A DNA stretch of 64,000 nt from Dendrocalamus latiflorus (GCA_017311315.1 CM029610.1:7366387-7430386); one strand, 5' to 3'; positions 23,022-33,237 are shown, counted from the stretch's first letter. Numbers and translations are program-made. Notes: generated by a model not told the origin, from the letters alone.

Positions 23022-23254
23022 TATACTTGCAGAAATGTAAGACTGATTGGTCTATCTAGCACCGACAAAAAACGGCCATCCGGATATCTATGGAAGAATC
23101 TGATGTGAAAATTCGTGCGACGGACAGTGTTTTTGAAAGCTATATTTTGGTCAATCGGATACTTGCAAAAATGTAAGATCGATCGGTCTGTCTAGAACTG
23201 GCAAAAAAAGCCCATCCGGACATCCATGGAAGAATCTAATGTGGAAATTCCTCG
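23022..23254. repeat. ~97-bp direct duplication, period 137
   Basis: 23022-23118 and 23159-23254 share ATACTTGCA-AAATGTAAGA, GATCGGTCT-like, TCTAG, CATCCGGA and TGGAAGAATCT in order, at roughly 80% identity. Confidence 0.75.
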
Positions 23255-23262
23255 GGTTGTTG

Positions 23263-23470
23263 GCTCTGTTCTTTTGGCTTACAGCTGATGTTTTTGTCTA
23301 CGCTTTTTTGAGATGGTGGAGATGCCGAAGCGGACAGCTCATATGGTTTTAGATTCGGGAAGCCGTTTAGAGATGCAGCTTCGAAAAACCACTTAGAGAA
23401 ACTGCCACATTTATATTGGCTTTCGGAGCAGCCAAAAGCTACCAAAAAAAGCAAAAAAAAAAAACACGGC
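23263..23470. mobile_element. Possible MITE
   Basis: The left GGCTCTGTTCTTTTGGCTT and the reverse complement of the right end (GGCCGTGTTTTT, then TAGCTTTTGGCT) are loosely inverted, with long A runs near the right end. A target duplication is not evident. Confidence 0.35.
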
Positions 23471-24159
23471 CATTATCACGGTGACTTGATCAATACTCTA
23501 GAAAATCTAGATACTATTACGTGTCCGTGCGGTACTACAGATAAAAACATCCTACTATTCCAATATGTCGAGCCACCGTGACCAGACTCAGCCAACATCA
23601 TGCTCTCAGCTCTGCCATGGTGTCCAAAGAAGCTCCTTTGTTGCTCACGTCACATATTTTGTCATCTTAGTTGGTCACTTTTGTCATGTCACCTTTGTCA
23701 GAACATATTCTGATGTGAAGTAGAGCAGCCGTGGTGACCGCACACAAAAATAAGGCGGCGATTGCAGGAGCACAGTAAGGAAGACCGCCAAGCAGGCCAC
23801 CATGACCACAGTCAGGCATACATTCATAAGATCACTTATATGGGTTCATTATTATCCCATTGGCTCAAAACTCCTTGACAAAGCAACTATTATTTTTGAA
23901 ATTCATGAAATTTATGTTGAAAAGCAGTGATAAAGCAACTTGTTGAAAATGCATGGTGGTGACAAGGCAGTGACAAGTAGAACTTCTTTCCCTTTGGATG
24001 ATGTTGATGAAGTGGGACATTGCACTCGTTGCCTGGGCATGCTCATAGAAGATTTAGTCCTTTCAATAATCCAGATATAGCAATCAAAGAAGTACCAACA
24101 AAGATGTGATAACTGCATAATAGACAATATGTCACACAAGGGAGAGAAAACAAAAAAAT
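23471..24159. other. Unassigned DNA
   Basis: No recognisable gene or element. It may contain the unlocated 3' end of the Helitron-like element to its right. Confidence 0.35.
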
Positions 24160-25360
24160 CCAAGGCAGAATCCAGGGCAGCCCCGAGGATGATGTGAGCG
24201 GCTGGCGACGGCGTGTGCGAGGATGATGGAGAGGAAGAGTCTACGGGTAGCATCGTCATTGGTGGCGTAGACCAGCTACCCCTTGGGGAGCACATGGGAC
24301 GAGGCAGCCGACCTTGAGGAGGGTGTACGATTGAGTGGCTAACCAGGGATGGCGGCGGTAGCACGGAAGGTAAAAGGAGGACTGGGAGGTGACGATATCG
24401 GTGTAGAAGAGGGGCAACGAAGGAGGGGGTCGTCAGACCAGTAGGGTGTCGTGCTCAATGGGAGGTAGGACATTTGGTGGACTAGCGTGAGGATGACGAT
24501 GACCGAGCTCAATAGGAGATGTCCAGGTGAGTTTACCATCGTCGACGCTGATGAAAACTCTAGGGAGGTGTCTAGGTGGAGGATGATATGGCTTGATGTG
24601 GCGGGGGAGCATGTGGAAGTCGTGGCTGCCCTTCTCCCGTCGACCCCACCACATTGCTATTGGATTTGGCCTCCTGCGGCAGTCCCCACACTCCGCCACT
24701 GGATCCAGCTCCATGGGGGCGGTGGGTAAGACGTGAGGAGCTCCATGATACGATGGATAGTTGAATACCGGCGTGAGAGGGGCCACAGGAGGCGGGGTTC
24801 TGGACGACGAGGTGTGGCAGCGCGCCCTTAGCAACGAGGTCACCATGGTAGAAGCTGCAATAGGGCTCCTCGAGGGAGTTGGCGAGGTTGAGCGACTCGG
24901 TGAGCTTGAAGTCGAGGAGGGAGCCTGGTCGAAGGCACAGTTGCACCACAAGAAGCTGTGGTGGGCACGTGGGTTCACGGGTGAGCACGAAGAGGCCGCA
25001 CAGAGGGACCTCATCGTAGGAGTCGACGGGCAACATGGGTGGGACATGAATGCTTGCAGCGGCTGGTGGAGAAGAGGGCAAGGAGGGGAGGGGAGGAAGT
25101 CGAGGAGGGTGGTGGTGGGCACATGGGGTGGAGGTGGATGTGGGCGTCAACGAGGGAGGCGGCAACATGGGAAGGGGATGGAGAGTGGTGCAGTATAGGA
25201 TTTGTGGGAGTCAGAGAGATCATGAGAGCGAAATGCACGAGGAGGGTGGAGATAAAGAAGAGTCAGAGCGGATGGGCCCACAATCAAATTGTCTTTTTAA
25301 GAGGGAGATGGAGGGGAAAGAACGTACCAACCACCAATTAGTTCTTTTAAGTAATAGAGA
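24160..25360 (-). mobile_element. Helitron-like element, 5' end at 25360
   Basis: The minus strand starts A|TCTCTATTACTTAAAAGAAC, the TC start (preceded by A) and TACT-TAAAAG phrase typical of plant Helitron 5' ends. A related start occurs at 48113 on the plus strand; both go on into a GTTGGTGGT-like phrase and then a C/CT-rich (minus-strand) stretch with long but protein-unlike frames. The left boundary given is only the edge of the GC-rich body; no hairpin plus CTRR end was found. The open frames here (for example 24433-25122) are Pro/Ser/His-rich compositional frames and are not called as genes. Confidence 0.4.
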
Positions 25361-25504
25361 TTCTCTATATGTATGCATTAAATATAGTGCTTATAGATAA
25401 TAATTAGGGGTATTCTAGTTATTTTCAATGTCTCCTTGTTTTATGTACAAGAAAAAATATATCCTATAAAATTGGACGGAAGGAGTACTCCAGTGTGCGA
25501 CTAG
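25361..25504. other. Single Stowaway terminus
   Basis: AATTGGACGGAAGGAGTACT near 25471-25490 is the right terminus of a Stowaway element by sequence. No left terminus was found, so this is a truncated MITE. Confidence 0.45.
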
Positions 25505-26261
25505 CTTACCTTCACCGCATTAGCATTTTTGTGGGTGGTAGCATGCAGATCCACTCATCTACAACACCTACCTAGTTGTGTAAGTGGGTAATCGATTGGG
25601 GGTGGACAAAATTAATTAAGATGGATGTGTTAATGCGTTCTTCGGGTCTGCTCATATTGACTTCTGTTTTTAAAAGCAGAAGCCAGTACGAACGTCTCAA
25701 TTTCTATCAGCCACTACTATTTATCAGTCACTACTTTTCGATTTTACATATTGTAATGTACTTTATATTTTATTATATCATAATTCGGTAAGTCGCATGG
25801 CGGTCTGAATGTTGTAGTGCCTTTTATTGCAACATATTTCTTACATAATGCACTACTATTCATCACTGTTTTTATCAGCCACTACAATTCATCAGCCGTA
25901 ATTAAAAATCATCAGCAAAAACAATATGAACAGTCTCTCCTCTATATCACTATATGTAAGCTTTCTCGATAAAGCAGTAATGTGACCGGGCTTTTCGTCT
26001 AAACATTGTCCGTGTCAAAGGATCAATCCGCACTTTGACAACATGTGGCGTATAGCTAGTCCGACCGTTTGTGGCATCAGTGCAAGAACAGGTGATTATT
26101 GATGTATGCACACAAGAACGAATTCATGTACTGCTGACTCTTAATTAGTATGAACCGTTTACAAACGCAGGCTGCAGCTTATGTGTACGGTAGTATTTAG
26201 CATCCGGAACAATTCAAAGCACATCATCAACTCCCTAAACCGACCGATTTGGCGGTTTTCC

Positions 26262-26336
26262 AGAAGAAGAAGAAGAAGAAGAAGAAGAAGAAGAAGAAGA
26301 AGAAGAAGAAGAAGAAGAAGAAGAAGAAGAAGAAGA
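26262..26336 (+). repeat. (GAA)n microsatellite, about 25 units
   Basis: A pure run of AAG/GAA triplets. The same site in segment S copy 1 has only about six triplets (13615-13633). The poly-Arg and poly-Lys frames read from it are artefacts. Confidence 0.95.
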
Positions 26337-26590
26337 TCAGTCTACTCCTGCTCGATCGACGGGAAATTCGGATGTTTCAGCGACGGCTTGTTACAATATT
26401 GAATGACCTGCGTCGACCGCGCGCAGTCGGCGCCGGAATTGGAGGTCTCGCCGCCGCCGTCAACGTTTTCGCTCGATTCAGAAGCTTGGTGTGTGGTTCT
26501 GACGGGGTTTTGATGCGCCTGTAAGAACTGGAAACCGTGGATGGAAAATCTGGCGCTTTGTTGTCGTCGAACGCAGACACAGCAGCAGTC

Positions 26591-27203
26591 CAAGTGTATG
26601 AAGCAACAATGAACCATCTGGTTTAGAAAACTTGGGCATTCTAGAAATGCAAATTCTTCGCCTAGCTTGCCATCCAAAATAAACTTTGGACAACGGATCT
26701 TTTGGGCTTGCGAGGATGGCCAAACCAAGCCATTTGTCCCCTGTGCTCACAATAGCTAGAGTCCGCCCTACACCTCTTTGCAGAGTGTTGCCGCAATGGA
26801 CCTCTTGCGACTCCATCAACCCGTCAACTTGGCAAACCTTCCCTTCGTCACGTGACTAGTGGGAAATAATGATACTCACGCCTGGAACACTGCGAAAAGC
26901 AACAGCAACCCTAGTAATGCTCGCAACATGACAACTATGGAAAGATCGGAATGCGCAAATTTTTCGCTCTACAGTGTCTTCCCTGGGTAACCTCATTGCC
27001 ACCATCAAGGGGGAGGTTGGAGGCTGGGTCCTAACAGAGGCAAATAGACTAGCGGAGCTATCATCCGTCCTATAATTTTCTCTTTTTGATCCTTCTGTTA
27101 CCTGTTACTTGCCTCCCCTCCTCGGACTGTGGCTTTCGCTGCTGAACTCTTGTTCTGCTTTTCTTTTCTCTGTGAATGAATACATGGTAGCTCTCCTGTC
27201 AGG
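26591..27203 (+). mobile_element. 5'-truncated LINE (non-LTR retrotransposon) 3' end
   Basis: Plus-strand frames, with stops, read KCKFFA, LAIQNKLWTTDLLGLRGWPN, then CPLC...LESALHLFAEC, the zinc-binding region at the C-terminus of plant LINE reverse transcriptases. Further right is TTWKDRNAQIFRSTVSSLG...IKGEVGGWV, the usual LINE C-terminus, followed by a pyrimidine-rich 3' UTR ending TTAAAAAA. Segment S copy 1 gives the empty site near 13880-13893; a few bases of S were lost at the insertion. Confidence 0.85.
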
Positions 27204-27489
27204 GTTAAAAAAGGCAAATATTTCAGAAGGCACATGAATTTCACGTGAAACCGTTCGATTACAGGAGAAAGTAGAAACAAATCTCGCGTCTGCCATCCAG
27301 GTTGAAAAAGTTGGGCCTGGAGAAACAGTTACGAGCTTACAGTATTGTCTTTGGGCCGTCTTCCGTCGTTGATCGTTGGGCCATGGTCCATGCACAGGCA
27401 AACGTGCACGCGTCGGCAGAGGTGTACCGTCGTCGTCGCACGGCACTGCTGTCAAGCGTGTGATCCCTTAGTTTATAATTTATGGCTTA

Positions 27490-27518
27490 CTAGTAGTGTG
27501 CCCGTACTAACGCTACGG
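27490..27518 (-). mobile_element. Helitron-type 3' terminus (hairpin + CTAG), end 1
   Basis: Read on the minus strand: stem CCGTA, loop GCGTTAG, stem TACGG, eight bases, then CTAG followed by T. A hairpin a few bases before CTRR and a following T is the canonical Helitron 3' end. The element would extend to the right. Confidence 0.65.
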
Positions 27519-27803
27519 TAAAATATAAAACAAGATAAAATTTGTAAAAAATAAAACGAACAATCAGATTCATTAAGATTCACGTCTCATATATTGTATA
27601 ACCAAATATTTTTGTCACATAATAAATGTCACATAACGATTGATCCTTTGAGGAGCCGACAACATCATTGGACTCACCCACCGACAACTTTCTCCATCCC
27701 CACATTGTTTAAACTTGAGGCTACAAAGAAAACAAACATTTTTGTCACATAAAAAAAATGAAATACAGTAAGAAAATAGGTGTTTGTGGACTATTTACTT
27801 ACC

Positions 27804-28171
27804 ACATCCCCATGCTAAGACGTTTATGGACATACTATAATATAATTATAGTAAGGTGCCCGTGCTTTGCAACGGATTTTATTTAAACGTTACCATAAAT
27901 TCTAAACTCACATTATTTCATTAGTAGCTAACTAACAAAAATCATGGATATCACAATTGGTGCCGCTGAATTTCAAGAATCATATAATTCTCTCCACTAC
28001 CTTGGAGATGCAGTTCTCCCAATCAACCTTTGTATTTCATGCACATAGCAGTGTACACAAGTACCCTTTTACAACCTTTTCTGCAACCAATATAGAATCA
28101 ACACATAAAGCTGAGATTTAGTTGAGCACATGTCACATAGTATGTCCATAAACGTCCTAGCATGGGGATGT
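27804..28171. repeat. 34-bp inverted repeat around Helitron-type end 2
   Basis: Arms 27804-27837 and 28138-28171 are inverted copies with one mismatch (ACATCCCCATGCTAAGACG... against ...CGTCCTAGCATGGGGATGT), 300 bp apart. End 2 lies just inside the left arm. Confidence 0.85.
27850..27875 (-). mobile_element. Helitron-type hairpin, end 2
   Basis: Minus strand CCGTTGCAAAGCACGG: stem CCG/CGG and TGC/GCA with a bulged T, followed by GGCACCTTACTA. The interior side reads ATTTTATTTAAACG on the plus strand, as in end 4. A clean CTRR is not present. Confidence 0.5.
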
Positions 28172-28195
28172 CACATATAGCATGGGGATCTTGTT

Positions 28196-28221
28196 TATAG
28201 TGCCCGTGCTAACGCCACGGG
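28196..28221 (-). mobile_element. Helitron-type hairpin, end 3
   Basis: Minus strand stem CCCGTG, loop GCGTTAG, stem CACGGG, then CACTATAA. The loop is identical to end 1 while the inner base pair differs in both arms (A-T there, G-C here). It opens the CGTGGTCG array on its right. Confidence 0.55.
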
Positions 28222-28671
28222 GGCATTTAGGGGATGCATATGAAAACAACCACGTTATCGAGTGCTGCGGTCAGAAGTCGACGCTGTGGTTTACGACCAC
28301 GTTGAAGAGTCGGCGCCTTACGACCACGTTGTCGAGAGCTGAAGCGATCGGTAGTCGTAAGACGTAGCCACGACCGCTGTGGTCGAATGTCGGCGGTTTA
28401 CGACTATGACCACATTGGGTAGTCGGCGGCTTACGACCACGTTAACGCAAGAAGAAGTCGGAGGTCGAGGCTTCGACCGCTGCGGTCGATAGTCGGCAGA
28501 CTTTGACCACGACCACGTCGTAAAATCACTATAAAGTCCATACGATCACGGCAAATATCGGCAGGCGTGGTCGAAAGACATTCGACCACGGCAACACTAA
28601 AGAAGACGTGATCGAAACAACTTACGACCACAGCAAACGTGGACGGAAGGGTTTACGACCACGGTAAAGAT

Positions 28672-30296
28672 ACACTGATTTTACGACTACGTTGTAAAAT
28701 CACTGACGCAGTCGAAAGGCGATCTATTGCAGCAAAATCTATTGCTCGTGAGGTCAGGAAGCCATACGACCAGATTGTTGAGAAGTCAAAGGAGATCTGC
28801 ACACGTACGACCGCAACGAAAAGATTGAACGTGGTCGTAAGGAAGCTACGACCACGTTGTAAGAGGTGTTACGACTACGGCAGGAAGATTAGGGAGAGAA
28901 TGTTGGAAATAATCTTGTGTTTAGAAGTCGTATGCAAAGACGCAAAGTGTTTGCGAGTAATAGAGAGGAGAAAAGAGCAAGTTCTGAGTGGTCGACAATC
29001 TCGCAGACGTGGTCGAAGTCTGCTTACGACCACGACAACCGTGGTAGTAAAAACCTACGACCACGACAAGGCAAAGTCGGCGATACGCCGAGAAGGTCAC
29101 AACGTGGTCGGACGCGACTCCGACCACGTAGAAGTGAAGTGACCGTGATCGAATGAATCTTCGACCACGGAGAACAGCGATCGCCAGCTATACTGTGTGG
29201 TTGTAGAAGGTTGCGCAGCGACAAAGCGTGGTCGTAGAATATTGCGATCACGGTGACTCCAGCTAGGCGACCGAGCGACGTGGTCGTACAGGTGACAAAT
29301 TGGTCGTAAGTCCTCTGTACTGGTCGTAAACGACCCTTACTGGTCGTAATCAATCTTGACCAGTCGTAAACGACTCTAACCGGTTGTAAAAAGGTCCTGG
29401 GAGGTCGTAAGACCTTCCAACAGGGTTGTATATCATGAGATTCTATAGTGCCCGTGCGTTGCCACGGTTTCATTTAAACGATCAAGTAATCAGGCTGCTG
29501 AGCTCATCATTAAATTCAAGATATAACAAGACTTGTCGTGAGCTATAAAAATTGTATAATAGATTCGGAAAAAGATGAAAGTCTAACAGGCGGGACCCTC
29601 AGCCGAAGGCAAGATGACAAGGCAAAGTCGGCGATAAGCCGAGAAGGTCACAACGTGGTCGGAAGCGACTCCGACCACGTAGAAGTGAAGTGACCGTGAT
29701 CGAATGAATCTTCGACCACGGAGAACGGTGATCGCCAGCTATACTGTGTGGTCGACCACCACGTTAACGCGAGAAGAAGTCGAAGGTCGAGGCTTCGACC
29801 GCTGCGGTCGATAGTCGGCAGACTTTGACCACGACCACGTCGTAAAATCACTATAAAGTCCATACGATCACGGCAAATATCGGCAGGCGTGGTTGAAAGA
29901 CATTCGACCACGGCAACACTAAAGAAGACGTGATCGAAATAACTTACGACCACAGCAAACGTGGACGGAAGGGTTAACGACCACAGCAAACGTGGATGGA
30001 AGGGTAACACTCGATAACGTGCTCAGATCTTCCCGCTGAAGTCGCTGCTCCTTAGGACCAATTACACCGTGGTCGTAGCCTTCAACGTGATCGCAGCCCC
30101 TCTTACAACGTGGTCGTAGCCTCCGTACGACCACGTTCAACTTCCTTCGTTTCGGTCGTACGCCTGCAGATCACCTTCGACTTCTCACCAATCTGGTCGT
30201 ATTGCTTCCTGAGCTCACCGTCTTTCCGTTTTGCCGCAATCGATCGCCTTTCGACCGCGTCAGTGATTTTACAACGTGGTCGTAAAATCACTGTTC
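28672..30296. repeat. 195-bp inverted repeat, about 85% identical, 1.2-kb spacer
   Basis: Arms 28672-28866 (+) and 30098-30296 (-). Shared blocks include AAAATCACTGACGC, TCGAAAGGCGATC, TACGACCAGATTG, GAGAAGTC and GAACGTGGTCGTA. Both arms can be read in one frame (KITDAVERRSIAAK, YDQI-EKSK-IC-RTT-TK), but the differences change amino acids freely, so coding is not supported. A transcript across it could fold into a long hairpin. Confidence 0.8.
29446..29467 (-). mobile_element. Helitron-type hairpin, end 4
   Basis: Minus strand stem CCGTG, loop GCAACG, stem CACGG, then GCACTATAG. It lies inside the CGTGGTCG array and splits it at 29440; the interior TTTCATTTAAACG phrase matches end 2. Confidence 0.55.
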
Positions 30297-30789
30297 CTTT
30301 GCCGTGGTCGTAGGCTCCTCTCGATCACGCCTGCTGGGATTTTGCCATGGTCGAACGCTGATACGACCACGATTGGCCGTGGTCGAAGCCTGTTGCGACC
30401 ACGATAGCCATGGTCGAAGGCTAGTACGACCACGTTGGCCGTGGTCGAAGCCTGGTACGACGACCGCTATGGTCGGACGTCGACGCTCGAATGAACGATC
30501 ACGTTGCGAAGTCGGCGCGTTACGACCACGTTACCGCGAGAGGCAGTCGGAGGTCGAGACTTGGACCGCTATGGTCGATAGTCGGTAGTCTTCGGCTTAG
30601 ACCACGTGGGAAGTCAGAGGACTTCGACCACGTTGTGAAGCGGTCGAATGTGGTTGGATCGAGCTCGTATGCGGTCGGCTGCGGGCATAGGTCAGTTGGC
30701 TGCGGTCGGAAGTGGTCGCACGAGCTCGGAAAGGGGTTCGACCACGGTAAATCCCGTTGTGCGTGGTCGGAAGGCAGTAACTGTTTGGA

Positions 30790-31790
30790 GATTGGCCCCC
30801 GAGCGTTTCTGCGGGACTGCGCCGTAGCAAAGATGATTTTAAGAACAAACAACTCGCTCAAAAATATGATCCATCATTGTGCTGATAGTACACAGAATGT
30901 GAACATTAATGATAAACTAAATGTGAACATTAATGATACACTGAATTCACCAGTCGTATGGTAAATCGGTAATAGTAACGTTCAACCTTTCGTCAGAACC
31001 TGAAAGCCATGTTGAGCACAGACGCGAAAACATATATGGTATCCTGGAATGCCGTGTTGTATTATATTAGTATATGTAGCAACAAAACAACTATATACCA
31101 AGGTAAGAGGTAAAATGAAGTATGAAAATAAGCTTAGCATTGGAAAGCTAATTTGTTATGACGTGCTAGTCAAATGTAGTCACGACTGGAAGCATTCTAC
31201 ATCAAACAGTGAACGAACAAAAAGACATGGGCAATTAAACATAGCAAGCTAGTTACCGGCATTAGTGCCAAGCAGTAGCAGAGGCTATTAGTCCATACTT
31301 CCATAGCAGTTAGCCTATTAGTCGCAGGCTTTTACACCATCCTCCTTACTCAGCCTGACAAAGCAACTAATCTTGATAACACCAAAGAAACTATGCTAAT
31401 GCTCCAATTTAAACCCTAATGAAGTAGAACATGCCCTAAAGTGAAGGCAATTCAACAGGTTTCACATGTAACATATTTTTTTTGTCCAGTAAATGTCTGA
31501 AGCTTTATCTGACAAACAACACAGGTACAGAACTAACGTAAATTTTTGTGAACACTGTTGATACAACACAACTATACAACTAATAGAATATTTTATTAAG
31601 GAACTGAAGAACAAACTCTTATTCCAATAATTTTGTTTTAGAAATAATAACTCATTGAGCAGCTGGCCAGCACTATACATAAACGAAAAACACCACCAGC
31701 CTAGAAAAAATGGAACAGAAGAAAACGGTTACCTTGTGAAGCCATTTACAGGAACACAACAGATTAAGATCATCATTCTATACAAATATG
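30790..31790. other. Unassigned AT-rich DNA right of the array
   Basis: No gene recognised. A short direct repeat (ATGTGAACATTAATGATA.AC) sits at about 30898-30940. Confidence 0.45.
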
Positions 31791-32870
31791 TACCGATACA
31801 AAGTGATTTCGAAAAGTAATTTCTTACCTGCATCATTGAGCTAAGAAAACACGATTACAGACCCTGTCATCATCGGTGTCCTTGTTTCCAACTTGAGCTG
31901 GTAATGCACTGTATTAATATTATAATTCTTAGGTGTTGATACAAAGTAATTTGGAGAAGAAATTTCCTTACCTGCATCATTGAGGTGAGAAAACAGCAAA
32001 AGTAAAAGAAATGGACGGTTCAGTGAAAGAGAAGTACCTAAAAACCCAGCAATTGTGAACATGTTGCTCGAATCCAGATCAAATCTCTCTCACAAAATTA
32101 CCAATCTAATGAAATCTAGATCAAAACCAGTGGGAAAAAAGAAAGCCAGAGGCCCCAAAGCACAAAATTAAAATAGACCACAATCCACAGAATCCTAGAC
32201 CACAATCCATGGCTGCATACCTTGGCATCTCTCAGGTCGGCATCTACGGCATCAGACGAGCAGCACCGATGGACTTCAAGGGGAACGGCCAGATGAGGCG
32301 GAGGGGCGACGGCGAGCGGCACAGAGGAGGAGATGGGGGAGGTGGCCGGCGGCAAGGCGCGGTCCCGGTGCAGCGAGGCGCAGAGGCGCGCGGCCCGACA
32401 CGGCCTGGAGTCGGCGCGGCGCGGCCGGCGAACCACGCAGCCAGCGGCGTGGCGGCGCGCGGCACGACACGGCGAGACGGCGCGGCCGGCGGGGTGCAGC
32501 GGCCGGACGCGGGCGGTGGAGACGGCTGGCGGCGGCGGGTCTCCAAGGGCCAGCAGGCGGCGGCGCCCCAGGGGCATTTCTTGGTGGCGGCTGGTTAGGG
32601 TTTTGGGAACCCTAATTCCCCTCCCCCCTCATATGTTCCTAACAGATCTACCACAGAGAACCCTAAGAAATTGTTTCCTTTTTTTTCTCGATGATTGATC
32701 GTAGGAAGAGAAAGTAGAAGCCGCGATCCCCAGGCGGACAGTGCTGAATCGCGGGCGGGCGCCTCGTGTTGAAGCCTCGCGTTGAAGCCTACGTTCCATC
32801 CAGGCCACACGATTGGGAAAAAGCCAGGGAGAGTTTTTTTTAGCCCTTGATTTTAATGAAGACAATTTGC
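31790..32870 (-). other. Possible transcription unit of unknown function
   Basis: On the minus strand a GC-rich 5' block (32700-32221) with a 153-aa frame from 32577 ends at a good splice donor (GATGCCAAG|GTATGC). AT-rich DNA follows, with further splice-like sites: TTTTTAG|GTACTTC near 32042 and two GATGCAG|GTAAG sites at 31826 and 31971. The layout looks like a 5' exon of a rice gene followed by introns, but the frame is Arg/Ala/Pro-rich and unlike any family I know, and its C-terminal 30 residues are intron read-through. It could equally be non-coding RNA or composition. Confidence 0.25.
31793..31992. repeat. ~57-bp duplication carrying identical CAG|GTAAG sites
   Basis: 31793-31850 and 31937-31992 are about 80% alike (GATACAAAGT.ATTT...TTACCTGCATCATTGAG.T.AGAAAAC). 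On the minus strand each reads a pyrimidine-rich stretch, then CTCAATGATGCAG|GTAAG. Confidence 0.75.
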
Positions 32871-33237
32871 TGGGTGTATTTTTGTGGGTGCACGAAGGTT
32901 GGTGCTCTCAGCGAGGGACGTATTCTTGGGTGGACTGAGTGTAATTTCAATTGGTCAATTATATATGGCTTATAATTTTCTCAAAATAAATAAATAAAAT
33001 ATCTTTTTTATTATCTTTTTAAAATGATTTATCAGATTTTTTTTTGAATTGGCTTATCGATATTCAGTTCATTCGCACAAACACTCATACTAAAACCAAA
33101 AAAATATCAGTCGAAGTCGTAAGCTATCAGCTTTGCCGAAAAAAGCCCACCCTGTGTATGTGTCCGCGTATGTACATGCAAGAGTGACGCCTCGCAGTAG
33201 GTTCGCATCACATCATCACCTCACAAGCGCCTCACGC
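32871..33237. other. Intergenic AT-rich DNA
   Basis: Nothing recognised. Confidence 0.4.

Larger units (their letters stand above)
25505..27365. repeat. Segment S, copy 2, right part (split by a LINE)
   Basis: Matches 13150-14028 in pieces: CACCGCATTAGCATTTTT...ACAACACCTA, then 25950-26590, then, after the LINE, 27204-27365 (AAATTTCACGTGAAAC, CTCGCGTCTGCCATCC, TTGTCTTTGGGCCGT). About 320 bp of extra sequence relative to S1 sits at 25625-25945. Past 27365 the sequence no longer follows the right side of S1, which is retrotransposon. Confidence 0.8.
27519..28195. other. DNA between Helitron-type ends 1, 2 and 3
   Basis: AT-rich, non-coding; presumably bodies of short Helitron-like elements. 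TTTTTGTCACATAA occurs twice (near 27610 and 27739). Confidence 0.4.
28200..30780. repeat. Complex array of CGTGGTCG / CGACCACG words in both orientations
   Basis: Dozens of copies of (TA)CGACCACG and its inverse CGTGGTCG(TA) lie every 20-60 bp, embedded in longer blocks that are themselves duplicated: 29065-29201 recurs at 29616-29752, 28437-28660 recurs at 29759-29985, and 28672-28866 recurs inverted at 30098-30296. Part of 28420-28500 recurs near 30520-30600. A Helitron-type end interrupts the array at 29440-29600. The open frames here (such as 28639-29142) are Arg-rich products of the word composition. I interpret it as an expanded non-coding transposon region, because the same word occurs in the leader of the LTR element at 17-19.6 kb and near the gag-like relic at 50 kb. 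Confidence 0.8.

Noticed and set aside
24433..25168. Minus frames of 229 and 198 aa
   Set aside because: Pro/Ser/His-rich, overlapping in different frames, no domain; composition of the Helitron-like body.
26181..26524. Frames encoding long poly-Arg and poly-Lys runs
   Set aside because: They read straight through the (GAA)n microsatellite; no flanking domain supports a protein.
28639..29142. 167-aa Arg/Lys-rich frame within the CGTGGTCG array
   Set aside because: The inverted copy at 30103-30291 shows many amino-acid-changing differences and no frame conservation past 50 residues; explained by word composition.
32209..32598. Plus-strand 129-aa Gly/Arg-rich frame
   Set aside because: Mirror of the GC-rich minus-strand block, with no motif; the minus strand has the better splice donor.
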